A program made the translations under genes and the position numbers. A stretch of DNA of 64,000 nt from Acidobacteriota bacterium. Lineage in GTDB: Bacteria > Acidobacteriota > Blastocatellia > RBC074. Below the pieces are notes generated by a model. The model was given only the letters and a program-made list of their open reading frames with translations. It ran no database searches and was not told the origin of the DNA. Below, piece after piece: positions 21,119 through 39,620 of the stretch (within the stretch, counting starts at the first letter, position 1; each line of letters starts with the position of its first letter). The stretch covers positions 310,001 through 374,000 of the forward strand of contig JADJXM010000006.1 in the NCBI GenBank assembly GCA_016715865.1, given 5' to 3'.

Positions 21119-22405
21119 TTGTCATACGAACTGTTCATCGCCCTCAGGTATCTGCGTGCCAAACGGCGGCAGACGGCCGTTTCGGTCATCACTGGAATCG
21201 CCGTTGCGGGCATTGCTCTCGGCGTCGCTGCCCTCATCGTAGCTCAGGCGATGATCGCCGGTTTTCGCGGCGACGTTCAGGAAAAGATCCTGCAGGGCAC
21301 TGCTCATCTCAACCTGCTCAGGGAAGACAACGGCGGAATCGAGGATTACAGGCTGCTCATTGATAAGTTACGCCTGATTCCAGGTGTCTCTCAGGCTTCG
21401 GCGACAATCTATGCTCCCGTCCTGCTGACCATCTCCGACCGTCAGGAACAGGTCATCATCAAGGGCGTCGACATGAGCGCCCCGAAAGAAGCCAGCGAAG
21501 TCTTCACCACCACCATCGAGGGCGATCCATCACTGATCAGGGACCAGGAGGCGGAGCCCCCGGAGCCCATCATCGAAACCGGTGATGAAGAACCCGAGGC
21601 CCCTGCCCCCAACGGCATCATCCTCGGTAAATACCTGGCCGCAGCGCTGGGCGTCAAGGTGGGCGACCGTGTGACCGCGATCTCTGCGACCTCAAGGCTC
21701 ACACCGGCAGGCATCCAGGCCCGCCCACTTTATACGCGCTTTCGTGTTGTCGGCCTCTTCTCATCGGGCCTCCACGAATATGATTCGAAATGGGCTTACA
21801 GCTCGCTCCAGGCTGCGCAACGCCTGACCGCCGGCGGCGATTCCGCCGGCGTCATTCAAATGAAGGTAACCGACCTTTATGAAGTCGATCAACTCGCCGA
21901 ACAAGTCCGTCAGTCGGCCGGGAAGGGATTTATAACCACCACCTGGCAGGAGCTCAACCGCCCGCTCTTTGCCGCTCTTAAACTGCAGCACCGTGTCATC
22001 ATCATCTTTTTCGCTCTGCTCATAGCCATCGCCGCCCTCAATATCATCACCACACTCACCATGATGGTGGTCGAAAAGAACAGGGATATCGCCATCCTTC
22101 GCGCCCAGGGCGCAACCCCCGCCAACATCCGTCGAATCTTCATTTACCAGGGCTGCATCATCGGCACAATCGGATCGCTTACGGGCCTGCTTCTCGGGAC
22201 GGGCCTCTGCTGGATGGCGAATTCATATCGCCTGATTTCGATCCCGGCTGAAATCTATTCCGTCTCCTACATCACCCTCAGAATGAGCCCGCTTGACAGT
22301 CTGGGCATCGTCCTGCTGGCCATGGCTATTTCCTTGCTCGCTACTATCTACCCTTCCCGGATCGCCTCCGCACTGACCCCTGTCGAGGCTTTGCGATACG
22401 AATGA
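21119..22405 (+). CDS. LolC/LolE-family lipoprotein-release permease
   Basis: Inner-membrane permease of an ABC system that extracts lipoproteins for transfer to LolA. The protein begins SYELFIALRYLRAKRRQT as in LolC/E and has a first membrane segment (about 19-45), a large periplasmic domain (about 46-290) and three C-terminal membrane segments (290-315, 335-360, 390-415) forming the FtsX/MacB fold. The start codon is TTG. The LolD ATPase that usually follows is absent: 456 bases without a gene follow. The periplasmic domain has a proline/glutamate-rich insertion (about 150-170). Lipoprotein-release is inferred from resemblance. Confidence 0.87.
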   Translation: MSYELFIALRYLRAKRRQTAVSVITGIAVAGIALGVAALIVAQAMIAGFRGDVQEKILQGTAHLNLLREDNGGIEDYRLLIDKLRLIPGVSQASATIYAPVLLTISDRQEQVIIKGVDMSAPKEASEVFTTTIEGDPSLIRDQEAEPPEPIIETGDEEPEAPAPNGIILGKYLAAALGVKVGDRVTAISATSRLTPAGIQARPLYTRFRVVGLFSSGLHEYDSKWAYSSLQAAQRLTAGGDSAGVIQMKVTDLYEVDQLAEQVRQSAGKGFITTTWQELNRPLFAALKLQHRVIIIFFALLIAIAALNIITTLTMMVVEKNRDIAILRAQGATPANIRRIFIYQGCIIGTIGSLTGLLLGTGLCWMANSYRLISIPAEIYSVSYITLRMSPLDSLGIVLLAMAISLLATIYPSRIASALTPVEALRYE

Positions 22406-23863
<1,458 letters not shown>

Positions 23864-23871
23864 GCGGGGAG

Positions 23872-23984
23872 TTTCCAGCAGGAGAGTTTCCAGTAAAAAA
23901 ACAGTTTCCAGTTTCCAGTGAGATGTTTCGATAATTCATCGAGCATGACCGGAAACTGGAAACTGTTTTTACTGGAAACTTTTA
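23872..23984. repeat. Family B palindrome between convergent genes
   Basis: Near-perfect inverted repeat of about 32 bp: left arm 23885-23917 (AGTTTCCAGT, A-run, CAGTTTCCAGTTTCC) and right arm 23951-23982 (GGAAACTGGAAACTG, T-run, ACTGGAAACT), loop about 33 bases. It lies between the secreted-protein gene (plus) and the YCF48-like gene (minus) and could act as a bidirectional terminator. Confidence 0.85.
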
Positions 23985-23986
23985 TT

Positions 23987-24928
<942 letters not shown>

Positions 24929-24950
24929 CTTGATATCTCTCCGGATCATG

Positions 24951-25150
24951 GATGAGTGATAAGTGATAAGTGAAAAGTGATGAGTGATAAGTGATGAGTG
25001 ATGAGAATTGCTTTCAGGTGACTGATCAATCAAGTGGATTGTTGCGGACCGTTGGATGTTCACTATTTTCGCGACACTCATCACTTATCACTCATCACTC
25101 ATCACTGTTCACTCATCACTCTCATCACTCATCACTCATCACTGTTCACT
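24951..25150. repeat. Family C inverted arms of TGAGTGAT tandem repeats
   Basis: 24951-25006 is built of AGTGATGAGTGATAAGTGA-type units; 25075-25150 is built of the complementary ATCACTCATCACTTATCA units. The arms are about 55 and 75 bases and enclose about 70 bases of unrelated DNA, so a large hairpin is possible. The left arm adjoins the ribosome-binding site of the YCF48-like gene. Confidence 0.85.
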
Positions 25151-25156
25151 TTATCA

Positions 25157-26521
<1,365 letters not shown>

Positions 26522-26585
26522 GCTTGATTGCCGGAAGAAAGTTCATAGTCTTTCCGATGTCAATTGGACTGACGTGGAATTCTCA

Positions 26586-27626
<1,041 letters not shown>

Positions 27627-27631
27627 GTTTC

Positions 27632-27917
27632 AATACTCTGGAAACTAAATTTTCTTGTATTCAAGACTGGGAAAAAGTTAATCGCAAAGGCCGCGAAGAT
27701 GCACAAAAAATTTAATCGCAAAGGCCGCAAAGGGGCAAAGATATACAGGCAAGATCAGTGTTCGAATTATATCCAATGGGCAATAATCCGGATATTCATA
27801 TCACCAAAAAATCTTTGCTCCTTTGCGGCCTCTGCGATTAATTCTTTGCCCCTTTGCGGTCTTTGCGATTAATTTCTTCCGAATTTAAATGCCCGAAAAT
27901 TTAGTTTGCAGAGTATT
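27632..27917. repeat. Family A palindrome copy 2
   Basis: Core 27644-27905 from ACTAAATTTT to AAAATTTAGT, with flanking ATACTCTGG / GCAGAGTAT inverted ends. It has an extra internal arm unit (AATTTAATCGCAAAGGCCGC near 27706-27730) and the conserved centre near 27739-27810. It fills the 331-base gap between the TonB-domain gene and the HD-domain gene; no gene is present in it. Confidence 0.9.
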
Positions 27918-27957
27918 CAGTTGAATGCTCTTAAAATCCGCCATCCTGATCGCCTGC

Positions 27958-29211
<1,254 letters not shown>

Positions 29212-29232
29212 AGGCGGATTGAAGTCGTTAAG

Positions 29233-30381
29233 TCAGACGGTCTGCAAAAGACGCGTGAGCAGAGTCGCGCGACGCGTAATATCCGCGATTCTGATGTGTT
29301 CATTGTCGGCGTGAGCACCGGCGCCGTCGACCCCCAGGCCGTCCAGCGTGGCGATGCCCATGGCCGAGGTGAAATTTCCGTCTGAGCCGCCGCCGACGGC
29401 TTGTTCCTTCAATTCAAATCCGATCTCCGCGGCCACTGACCGCGCATGATTGAAGAGGGCGAGATTCTTCTCCGAGCGCTGCATCGGCGGGCGATTGATT
29501 CCACCGGTCACCTCGAGATCTGAACCTTCGAGCACAGGCTTCAGTCCCCGGATAGCCGAGACCACGCGTTCTCCGTCGGCTTCAGTCCAGAATCGGACAT
29601 CGACCTTCGCGGCCGCCTCAGCCGGAACGACATTGAGCGCCGTACCGCCGGTGAATATTCCAACGCTCACGGTCGTCCCTTTCTCTATATCGTTGAGTGC
29701 CGCGAGCCGCAGCGTTTGATGCGCCAGCTCGACGATGGCGTTGATGCCCTTCGAAGGATCAAGCCCGGCATGCGCGGCGCGCCCGATAGCGCGGATGGTG
29801 AAGACTCCAATCCCTTTGCGACCGGTCTTGACGATGCCTCCCGTAATTGGCGGCTCGATCACAAGCGCTGCCGCAGCGCCGCGCGCCTCCCGTTCGACCA
29901 GAGGACGGGACGTCCGGCTCCCGATCTCTTCGTCGCAGGTGAAGAGCACTCGGACCGGACGTTTCGTTCCAAGTCCCAACGATCGTATCGCGCTCAAAGC
30001 CTCGATCGTCAGGGTGACTCCCGATTTCATATCGAAGATCCCGGGCCCATGCGCAGTCCCTTCGGGGGTCACACGAAAGGGCAGCCGCTTGAGCGTCCCG
30101 ACCGGCCAGACGGTGTCAAGATGACCCAGGACCAGAATATGCGACTGATCCCTGTTTTCTGCTGATGCGAAATTTGCTACCAGATGAGTTCCGTACCCCG
30201 GCTCCGGCAACTGTTCCACCTGACCGCCGATAGCGCGAAAACGCTCCGCCACCAATCCGGCCATTTCGTTCAGGCGCACCTCTTCACGAGACGGTGTCTC
30301 CATTTCCACCAGATCACGGATAAATGATAGAATGGATTCCTGTCGTTTCTCGAAATGATCATGTAATAAGGTCATACTCAA
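29233..30381 (-). CDS. M20 family metallopeptidase (carboxypeptidase G2-like)
   Basis: Zinc peptidase of the M20A/glutamate carboxypeptidase group. Visible are LVLGHLDTVWPVGT (first His and Asp of the metal site), GPGIFDMKSG with the bridging Asp, FTCDEEIGS (catalytic Glu and metal Glu), the lid dimerisation domain (AIGRAAHAGLDPSKGINAIVE) and the C-terminal metal His in DGAGAHADNEH. Length 382 is normal. Start could be TTG at 30381 or ATG at 30375. No signal peptide is evident, so it is probably cytoplasmic. It is followed by the HD phosphohydrolase. Confidence 0.9.
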   Translation of the reverse strand: MSMTLLHDHFEKRQESILSFIRDLVEMETPSREEVRLNEMAGLVAERFRAIGGQVEQLPEPGYGTHLVANFASAENRDQSHILVLGHLDTVWPVGTLKRLPFRVTPEGTAHGPGIFDMKSGVTLTIEALSAIRSLGLGTKRPVRVLFTCDEEIGSRTSRPLVEREARGAAAALVIEPPITGGIVKTGRKGIGVFTIRAIGRAAHAGLDPSKGINAIVELAHQTLRLAALNDIEKGTTVSVGIFTGGTALNVVPAEAAAKVDVRFWTEADGERVVSAIRGLKPVLEGSDLEVTGGINRPPMQRSEKNLALFNHARSVAAEIGFELKEQAVGGGSDGNFTSAMGIATLDGLGVDGAGAHADNEHIRIADITRRATLLTRLLQTV

Positions 30382-31969
<1,588 letters not shown>

Positions 31970-32042
31970 TCCTCCACATGTGCCACCTGGGCAGGCCTTT
32001 GATCAGAAGCGCCAGGAAGCGCCAAATCATGGTAGTCAAATG

Positions 32043-32080
32043 AAAGCCAGCCCTCAGTCCTGAGTGCTGGCTTTCGTTAT
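32043..32080 (+). terminator. Hairpin terminator after the exported TPR-like gene
   Basis: AAAGCCAGC (32043-32051) pairs with GCTGGCTTT (32066-32074), loop of 14 bases, followed by CGTTAT. The T-run is short, so strength is uncertain. Confidence 0.55.
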
Positions 32081-32136
32081 CTTATCGAAACTGATAGAAA
32101 CTGGCAGGAGCGGGAAAATATGCCCGGCGTGACCGA

Positions 32137-33009
32137 GTGAAGAACGAGTGGACAGAAAATCAAATCGTGGAGACCGCGGTTGAGACGACCGCCACTCGAG
32201 ATGATGCGGGACTGGAAGAGACCTCCGCGACCGATGCCAATTTCGAACGGATGCTTTCTCAACTCGAGGCAGAGATCGGCTACGAATTCCGTAATCGCGA
32301 TCTGCTGCGCCGAGCCGTAACACACCGATCATACGCCAATGAACAGCCTGATCCGCGCCCGATGCATAACGAGGCGCTCGAGTTTCTCGGCGATGCCGTT
32401 CTCGAATTCCTGATCAGTGCCTGGCTGCTCGAAAAATTCCCGAATGACACCGAAGGGACGCTTTCGAAGATGCGAGCCTATGCCGTGAGCGCCGTCAACC
32501 TTCAGAAACATGCCGCGCGACTTAACCTTGGGGAATATCTGCTGCTCAATCGTGGCGAGGAGAAGACGGGGGGGCGAAACAAGATGGCGCTTCAGGTTGA
32601 CGCCTATGAAGCACTGATTGCGGCCATCTATCTGGACAGCGGAATTAGGAACGCTCGAAAATTCGTGCGACAGGAGTTCACTTCGACATTCGCGGAATTC
32701 GATCCCGACGACATGACCAGCATGGACTACAAGACGGCGCTTCAGGAAAGGTTGCAGTCGATGGGCATGCCGACGCCGCAATATGCGATCGTTGAAAGCC
32801 TCGGCCCGGATCATCGACGCGTCTTCCAGATCGAGCTGCGGGTCAGCGGCAAGTGTCTTTCAACCGGTGAGGGAACAACCATCAAAGGCGCGCACCAGAA
32901 TGCCGCTCGCGCGGCTCTCGATAATCTTGAGCAGAGAATTGAAAACCTGAAACGCAACCGGCGGGCTGAAGTCGAATCTACTGACGACTCCGGCTCCCTG
33001 AATAAATGA
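32137..33009 (+). CDS. rnc: Ribonuclease III
   Basis: Cuts double-stranded RNA in rRNA and mRNA processing. The catalytic domain contains the signature HNEALEFLGDAVLEF (metal-binding Glu/Asp near 82-90), KMALQVDAYEALIAAIYLD and the double-stranded RNA-binding domain at about 200-275 (DYKTALQERLQSMGMPTPQY, TIKGAHQNAARAALDNLE). The frame begins with GTG at 32137 giving a 38-residue acidic/Thr-rich extension; ATG at 32251 would match the usual start more closely. The many long palindromes in this genome would be natural substrates. Next gene starts 12 bases later. Confidence 0.95.
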   Translation: MKNEWTENQIVETAVETTATRDDAGLEETSATDANFERMLSQLEAEIGYEFRNRDLLRRAVTHRSYANEQPDPRPMHNEALEFLGDAVLEFLISAWLLEKFPNDTEGTLSKMRAYAVSAVNLQKHAARLNLGEYLLLNRGEEKTGGRNKMALQVDAYEALIAAIYLDSGIRNARKFVRQEFTSTFAEFDPDDMTSMDYKTALQERLQSMGMPTPQYAIVESLGPDHRRVFQIELRVSGKCLSTGEGTTIKGAHQNAARAALDNLEQRIENLKRNRRAEVESTDDSGSLNK

Positions 33010-33021
33010 GCAATCGGTGAG

Positions 33022-34374
<1,353 letters not shown>

Positions 34375-36051
34375 CTATTTCCTCTCATACACGACCTTGC
34401 CGTCGAAGATGGTCAGGACAACCTTGACCTTATCGATCGCGGTTGGATCGATTGAAAAGATATCATCGGAGAGAACGACCATATCGGCCAGCTTTCCCTT
34501 CTCGATAGAACCCTTAATCTTCTCATCGAACGAAGCGTAAGCCGACCCGAGGGTGAAAGCCCTGACGGCCTCGGCGACGGTTATCTTCTGTTCCGGCACC
34601 CAGCCTTCGGGATGTTTTCCGTCGAGCGTGCGGCGGGTGACGGCGGCGTAAATGCCCATGAGCGGCTCCATCGGTGCAACGTACCAGTCCGAACCGAAAG
34701 CGAGCACAGCGCCTGCGTCGATCAGGGAACGAAATGCGTATGTTCCCCTGGCGCGTTCAGGACCGATGCGGTTTTCGGCCCAGCGTCCGTCGTCGATCGC
34801 ATGATATGGCTGCATCGATGCGATCACCCTCTGGGAAGCGAATCGCCTGATCTCTTCCATTCGCAGGTGCTGCGCGTGTTCGATTCGAAAACGGCGGTCG
34901 CGGTCTCCGTTGAGTCTGGCGGCCTCGGCGAACTGATCGAGGATGATGCGATTGGCCTTGTCGCCGATGGCATGGACAGCGATCTGCAGGCCGGCCTTGT
35001 CCGCTCCCACGATGTTGTCGAGCATCCTGCTTTCCGGAAACATCTCGTCGCTCGGCAAACCCGATGTCTTCGGATCGTCGACGTACGGTTCAAAGAAGAG
35101 CGCGGTCGTCGAACCGAGAGACCCGTCGGCAAAGCCCTTCAGACCGCCGATCTTCAGCTTTTCGTTTCCAAATCCGACGCGGACGCCTACTGCTGCAAGT
35201 CGTTCCCATTGGGAGAGCGGCTGATGGCCCGAGATGCGGACCGTCAATTTCCCCTCCCGTAGAAGCTTCTGGTAAACGGGCAGGAGCGAGGGCGATGCCG
35301 ACATGTCCTGCACACTGGTGACGCCGTTTTCGCCGGCGTAGCGCATGGCGGCACTGATCGCCTCGGCCATCTCGTCATCAGCCGGTGGCGGAATGACCTT
35401 GTAAACCAGACCCATGGCAGCATCCTTGAGGACACCCGTCGGTTCACCGCTCTGATCGCGGACGATCGCTCCGCCCGGCGGATCCTGCGTGCTGCGCGTG
35501 ATGCCGGCCAGTTTCATCGCAAGCGAGTTGGCGAGCGCCATGTGGCCGTCCAGGCGATTGATAAAAACCGGGTTCTCAGGCGTGAGAGCATCGATCAACT
35601 GCCTGGTCGGCAGGCGCGCCGGCGTCCAGTTTTCATGATCCCAATTTCCGTTGAGGACCCAGCGTCCCTTCTGAAGTTTCGCTGCAAACTCACCGATGAG
35701 CCGGCTGAACTCCGCTTCGGTCCTGGCATTACGCAACTGAACTCCGGCCAATCCCTGACCGCCATCCAGAAAATGGACATGTGAATCGTTGAATCCTGGA
35801 ACAACGCGACGCCCACGCAGATCGATGATCCGTGTTTGAGGCCCCGCCAGCGCCTGTATCTCGTTGCTGCCGCCGATGGCAATGATGCGACCATCGAGAA
35901 CGGCAACGGCTTCCGCTTCGGGCTGTGTATCATTGACCGTCGTGATTCTGCCGTTAACGGCAATCAAATCCGCACTGATCATTGTCGTCACCTGTCCGCA
36001 AGAGACTATCAATAAAACCGTCGCCATCAACACCGTCAGCCTGATCATCAT
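34375..36051 (-). CDS. Amidohydrolase family 3 lipoprotein
   Basis: A 558-residue metal-dependent hydrolase of the YtcJ-like group. It has a lipoprotein-type signal (LLIVSC at about 13-18, lipidated Cys18), an N-terminal beta-sandwich (ADLIAVNGRITTVND, AEAVAVLDGRIIAIGG), metal motif VPGFNDSHVHFLDGG near 86-100, the Lys region GGLKGFADGSLGSTTA, IAVHAIGDKAN, FRIEHAQHLR and FGSDWYVAPMEPL with the metal-coordinating Asp. The C-terminal LADMVVLSDDIF matches the family's final strand. Many homologues are annotated N-substituted formamide deformylases, but substrate cannot be read here. Located outside the cytoplasm. Confidence 0.9.
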   Translation of the reverse strand: MMIRLTVLMATVLLIVSCGQVTTMISADLIAVNGRITTVNDTQPEAEAVAVLDGRIIAIGGSNEIQALAGPQTRIIDLRGRRVVPGFNDSHVHFLDGGQGLAGVQLRNARTEAEFSRLIGEFAAKLQKGRWVLNGNWDHENWTPARLPTRQLIDALTPENPVFINRLDGHMALANSLAMKLAGITRSTQDPPGGAIVRDQSGEPTGVLKDAAMGLVYKVIPPPADDEMAEAISAAMRYAGENGVTSVQDMSASPSLLPVYQKLLREGKLTVRISGHQPLSQWERLAAVGVRVGFGNEKLKIGGLKGFADGSLGSTTALFFEPYVDDPKTSGLPSDEMFPESRMLDNIVGADKAGLQIAVHAIGDKANRIILDQFAEAARLNGDRDRRFRIEHAQHLRMEEIRRFASQRVIASMQPYHAIDDGRWAENRIGPERARGTYAFRSLIDAGAVLAFGSDWYVAPMEPLMGIYAAVTRRTLDGKHPEGWVPEQKITVAEAVRAFTLGSAYASFDEKIKGSIEKGKLADMVVLSDDIFSIDPTAIDKVKVVLTIFDGKVVYERK

Positions 36052-36062
36052 GCCGGCCCCTT

Positions 36063-37022
<960 letters not shown>

Positions 37023-37029
37023 CGTATGC

Positions 37030-37605
37030 TTACAATTTCCTGTAATAACGCTCACCAGCGCAGCCGCGACAAAGCGTGCGGCCTTCTTTGATCACTTCAC
37101 GCCGGTCATTGATCCCCTCGCCGCAATCCTCGCAGTTGATGCGCGACAGCGGGTGGCCTGGGCGATCCTCATCGGGCAGATTGACGCTCACCGGATACCA
37201 GCGGAAGAGCTGATCGTCGGGCAGGGTTTTGTAGGCTTCCAGCTGTTGCTCTTTCTTCGTCGGCAGATGACCGAAAGATGCGGCGGCGAGATCGCGTGAA
37301 GATTCAAGGGCGATCACCCTCACGGCCCGGCCGGTCTCGGTGTTTAAAAATGTCGCCGCCAGTTTGCCGAAATCGCGAAACTTCAATGTCCGTCTGCCCA
37401 GCCTGCAACCAGTCACAGTGTTGATCGCATCCGCGGCACAGCGATCGATCTCGACGAAGACGATGAGCCGCTTTCCAGCCTTCGGTTCATCGATCTCGAC
37501 CTCCAGGCAACCGAGCATAGCCATCCGCACGCCCAGCACCTGCCCCGGACACATATGACCATGATTCATTTCGGCTTCACTCAGGTATTCCGCCAGCGTC
37601 TTCAT
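37030..37605 (-). CDS. FmdE-like protein with C-terminal zinc finger
   Basis: The domain at about 5-125 belongs to the formylmethanofuran dehydrogenase subunit E family: EMNHGHMCPGQVLGVRMA with the Cys/His metal site, IDRCAADAINTVTGCRLGRR, KFRDFGKLAATF. A C-terminal zinc-ribbon at about 157-187 has INCEDCGEGI and LCRGCAGERYY. FmdE proteins occur in organisms without formylmethanofuran dehydrogenase, and their bacterial function is unknown; metal or molybdenum handling has been proposed. ATG 37605 has AAAGGACAT upstream. The neighbouring CDF exporter fits a metal-related job. The C-terminus reaches 8 bases from the CDF gene start. Confidence 0.82.
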   Translation of the reverse strand: MKTLAEYLSEAEMNHGHMCPGQVLGVRMAMLGCLEVEIDEPKAGKRLIVFVEIDRCAADAINTVTGCRLGRRTLKFRDFGKLAATFLNTETGRAVRVIALESSRDLAAASFGHLPTKKEQQLEAYKTLPDDQLFRWYPVSVNLPDEDRPGHPLSRINCEDCGEGINDRREVIKEGRTLCRGCAGERYYRKL

Positions 37606-37616
37606 CGAATGTCCTT

Positions 37617-38789
37617 TCAATACAATAGATACGGAGCCCGCATTTGTGCGAACGCCGACTCATCCGAGGCCCATGAATCGGCGATCTCACGGACCGATGC
37701 GCCACTTTCGATCTGCCGGCGCAGCTCATCACCTCCGGCGATGACATCAAAAGGCAGACGATCGTGAACATACTCGTACGGCGGGTCCTGCCAGCCGAAC
37801 TCGTTCCCATAAAGATCATGAAACGCCTTGATCAGCGCTATTCCGGTGATGACCGGTCGAAATACCTCGCGATCAGTCACATGAATCTGCACACCGTGGC
37901 ACAGACGGCCGGCATGCTTCTGGAATGTCGGTAAAAAACTATGGGGACGAAAATAAACGCCCGGCAACCCCAGTCCGTTTAGATGCTCCGCTACTTCATG
38001 CGAACCGGCATATGGCGCTCCGTTAAACTCGAACGGCCGCGTGGTGCCTCTCCCCTCACTCAATTTTGTGCCCTCGACATAGACTGTACCTGGATACACG
38101 ATGGCTGTCTCCAGGGTCGGCATATTCGGCGACGGGATCACCCACGGAGCATCCGTCTCATCAAACCAAATGTTACGCCTGTAACCCTGCATCGGAATCA
38201 CTTCCAGTTCACAGCCGATGCCAAACTCCTTGTTGAACATCAGCGCCAGCTCCGCGATCGTCATTCCATGCCGCATCGGAATCGGATACATACCGACAAA
38301 GGACTCATTTCCGGGCGCCAGCAGACTGCCCTCAATCTTATGACACGCGATCGGATTCGGCCGATCGAGCACGATCATTCGCTTGCCATGCTCCCGAGCC
38401 GCCTCCATCGCCAGGGCCATCGTGTAAACGAATGTATAAACACGTGTTCCAACATCCTGGATATCGAAAACAAGCAGGTCCACTCGATCGAGCATCTCGG
38501 CCGTTGGCTTTCTGACAGCCCCATAGAGCGAAAATGCAGCGACGCCAGTCCGCGGGTCCTTAAATCCTTCCCATTCGACCATATTGTCCTGGGTTTCGCC
38601 GCGAATCCCGTGCTGTGGCCCGTAAAGCGCCGTCAATTCTATTTCACCATGTGACGAAAAGAGATCCGCAGCATGACGAAATCGGCCGTCGACAGTCGAT
38701 GGATTACAGATAAGCCCGACTCGATCCCCTTTGAGCGTACCCGTTCGTTGCGCCAACAGAACTTCCAGACCAAGGGTAACCTGATTCAT
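37617..38789 (-). CDS. namZ: DUF1343 exo-beta-N-acetylmuramidase-like protein (NamZ family)
   Basis: NamZ-type enzymes remove N-acetylmuramic acid from peptidoglycan fragments. The 390-residue protein shows the family segments NPSTVDGRFRHAADLF, LYGPQHGIRGE, VDLLVFDIQDVGTRVYTFVY, LDRPNPI, GMYPIPMRHGMTIAELA, SPNMPTLETAIVYPGT and EGTKLSEGRGTTRPFE. No signal peptide is visible, suggesting cytoplasmic action on recycled muropeptides. It is upstream of the FmdE-like and CDF genes with only about 11 bases between, so all three could form one transcript. Symbol is by family, not by proof. Confidence 0.85.
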   Translation of the reverse strand: MNQVTLGLEVLLAQRTGTLKGDRVGLICNPSTVDGRFRHAADLFSSHGEIELTALYGPQHGIRGETQDNMVEWEGFKDPRTGVAAFSLYGAVRKPTAEMLDRVDLLVFDIQDVGTRVYTFVYTMALAMEAAREHGKRMIVLDRPNPIACHKIEGSLLAPGNESFVGMYPIPMRHGMTIAELALMFNKEFGIGCELEVIPMQGYRRNIWFDETDAPWVIPSPNMPTLETAIVYPGTVYVEGTKLSEGRGTTRPFEFNGAPYAGSHEVAEHLNGLGLPGVYFRPHSFLPTFQKHAGRLCHGVQIHVTDREVFRPVITGIALIKAFHDLYGNEFGWQDPPYEYVHDRLPFDVIAGGDELRRQIESGASVREIADSWASDESAFAQMRAPYLLY

Positions 38790-38848
38790 CTATCTTCTTT
38801 CCCCGTATCATTAATTAACGATTCCTCTGAAGGACATCTCTCACCTCT

Positions 38849-39112
38849 TCATCCAGCATTCCAGACCAGAAAAGCAAAACCGCCAATGACTATGATCAGC
38901 GCAATGATAAACAGTCCGATCATTAATCCTATCGTCAGGAAATGGCGTTCTACAAATGATCGATTTTCGGTCGTCTCACCCTCTTTCTGGATCGTACGCC
39001 ATTTCTCACTCATCTTTTCTATGGATGAAGGATACGAGGTTCCACCTTCAAGTGGCTCTCCGGTCCCCTCTTCACGGCTCATTTGCCCGGTTTTTTTCCG
39101 AAATTCTTCCAT
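38849..39112 (-). CDS. Small single-span membrane protein
   Basis: About 87 residues from ATG 39112: a charged N-terminus (EEFRKKTGQMSREEGTGEP) and one C-terminal membrane segment (LTIGLMIGLFIIALIIVIGG). No family is recognised. A perfect TTGACA with 17-base spacer and GATACT lies so close (7 bases before the ATG) that the mRNA would be nearly leaderless; no Shine-Dalgarno sequence is present. A longer start (TTG at 39148) would lie inside that promoter. Confidence 0.55.
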   Translation of the reverse strand: MEEFRKKTGQMSREEGTGEPLEGGTSYPSSIEKMSEKWRTIQKEGETTENRSFVERHFLTIGLMIGLFIIALIIVIGGFAFLVWNAG

Positions 39113-39119
39113 ATTGAGG

Positions 39120-39148
39120 AGTATCGTGAAATCGCCGATCACTGTCAA
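39120..39148 (-). promoter_or_regulatory. Sigma70-like promoter of the small membrane protein gene
   Basis: Minus strand TTGACA (39148-39143), 17-base spacer, GATACT (39125-39120); ATG begins at 39112. Transcription would start at or just before the start codon. Confidence 0.55.
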
Positions 39149-39211
39149 CTCTATATTTTTGAACTAGTTGCGAAAATCCAGCCAGGTTTCTAAAAAAACT
39201 GGTCATTTGTT

Positions 39212-39238
39212 GGAACTTTTATTTCATTGCGGCGTGTA
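39212..39238 (+). promoter_or_regulatory. GGAAC-N17-GTGTA promoter-like block, locus 1
   Basis: GGAAC (39212-39216) and GTGTA (39234-39238) are separated by 17 bases and recur at the same spacing in the second locus (39592-39618). The block resembles an ECF-sigma type promoter (GGAAC at -35), but could be a different conserved element. Downstream bases GTTCAAA match GTGCAAG in the paralogue. Confidence 0.4.
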
Positions 39239-39240
39239 TG

Positions 39241-39381
<141 letters not shown>

Positions 39382-39400
39382 AGCACCACCTTTTTTGAGA

Positions 39401-39548
39401 ATAGTTTCCAGTGGAAAAAGTTACCAGTTTCCAGTAAAAACGCTCACAGTTATCATATGGTTGTTTGTTCAACAACTTTTCCGCTGAACTCTATCAACTT
39501 GATACTTTCCTGGAAACTGGAAACTTCTTCCACTGGAAACTATCCTCT
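39401..39548. repeat. Family B palindrome between the two small-RNA loci
   Basis: Left arm 39401-39434 (ATAGTTTCCAGTGGAAAAAG, TTACCAGTTTCCAG) and right arm 39511-39543 (CTGGAAACTGGAAACTTC, TTCCACTGGAAACTAT) are complementary apart from a few mismatches; about 75 bases separate them. It lies exactly between the two paralogous candidate RNAs. Confidence 0.8.
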
Positions 39549-39591
39549 TCCAAGCAGTAAAAATAAATTCCATAAAAAATATGAAATGACT

Positions 39592-39618
39592 GGAACTTTC
39601 CCTGAGCTGGGGCGTGTA
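39592..39618 (+). promoter_or_regulatory. GGAAC-N17-GTGTA promoter-like block, locus 2
   Basis: Same block and spacing as at 39212-39238, in an otherwise different upstream sequence; the bases GGGGCGTGTATGTGTGCAAG match the other locus closely. Confidence 0.4.
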
Positions 39619-39620
39619 TG

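Noticed and set aside
24929..25084. N-terminal extension of the YCF48-like protein
   Set aside because: It is encoded by TGAGTGAT repeats; the downstream ATG has GGAGAG and a signal peptide.
39212..39230. Sigma54 promoter (GG-N10-GC) upstream of candidate RNA 1
   Set aside because: GG and GC are 15 bases apart here and 12 in the other copy; neither fits the fixed 10-base spacing.
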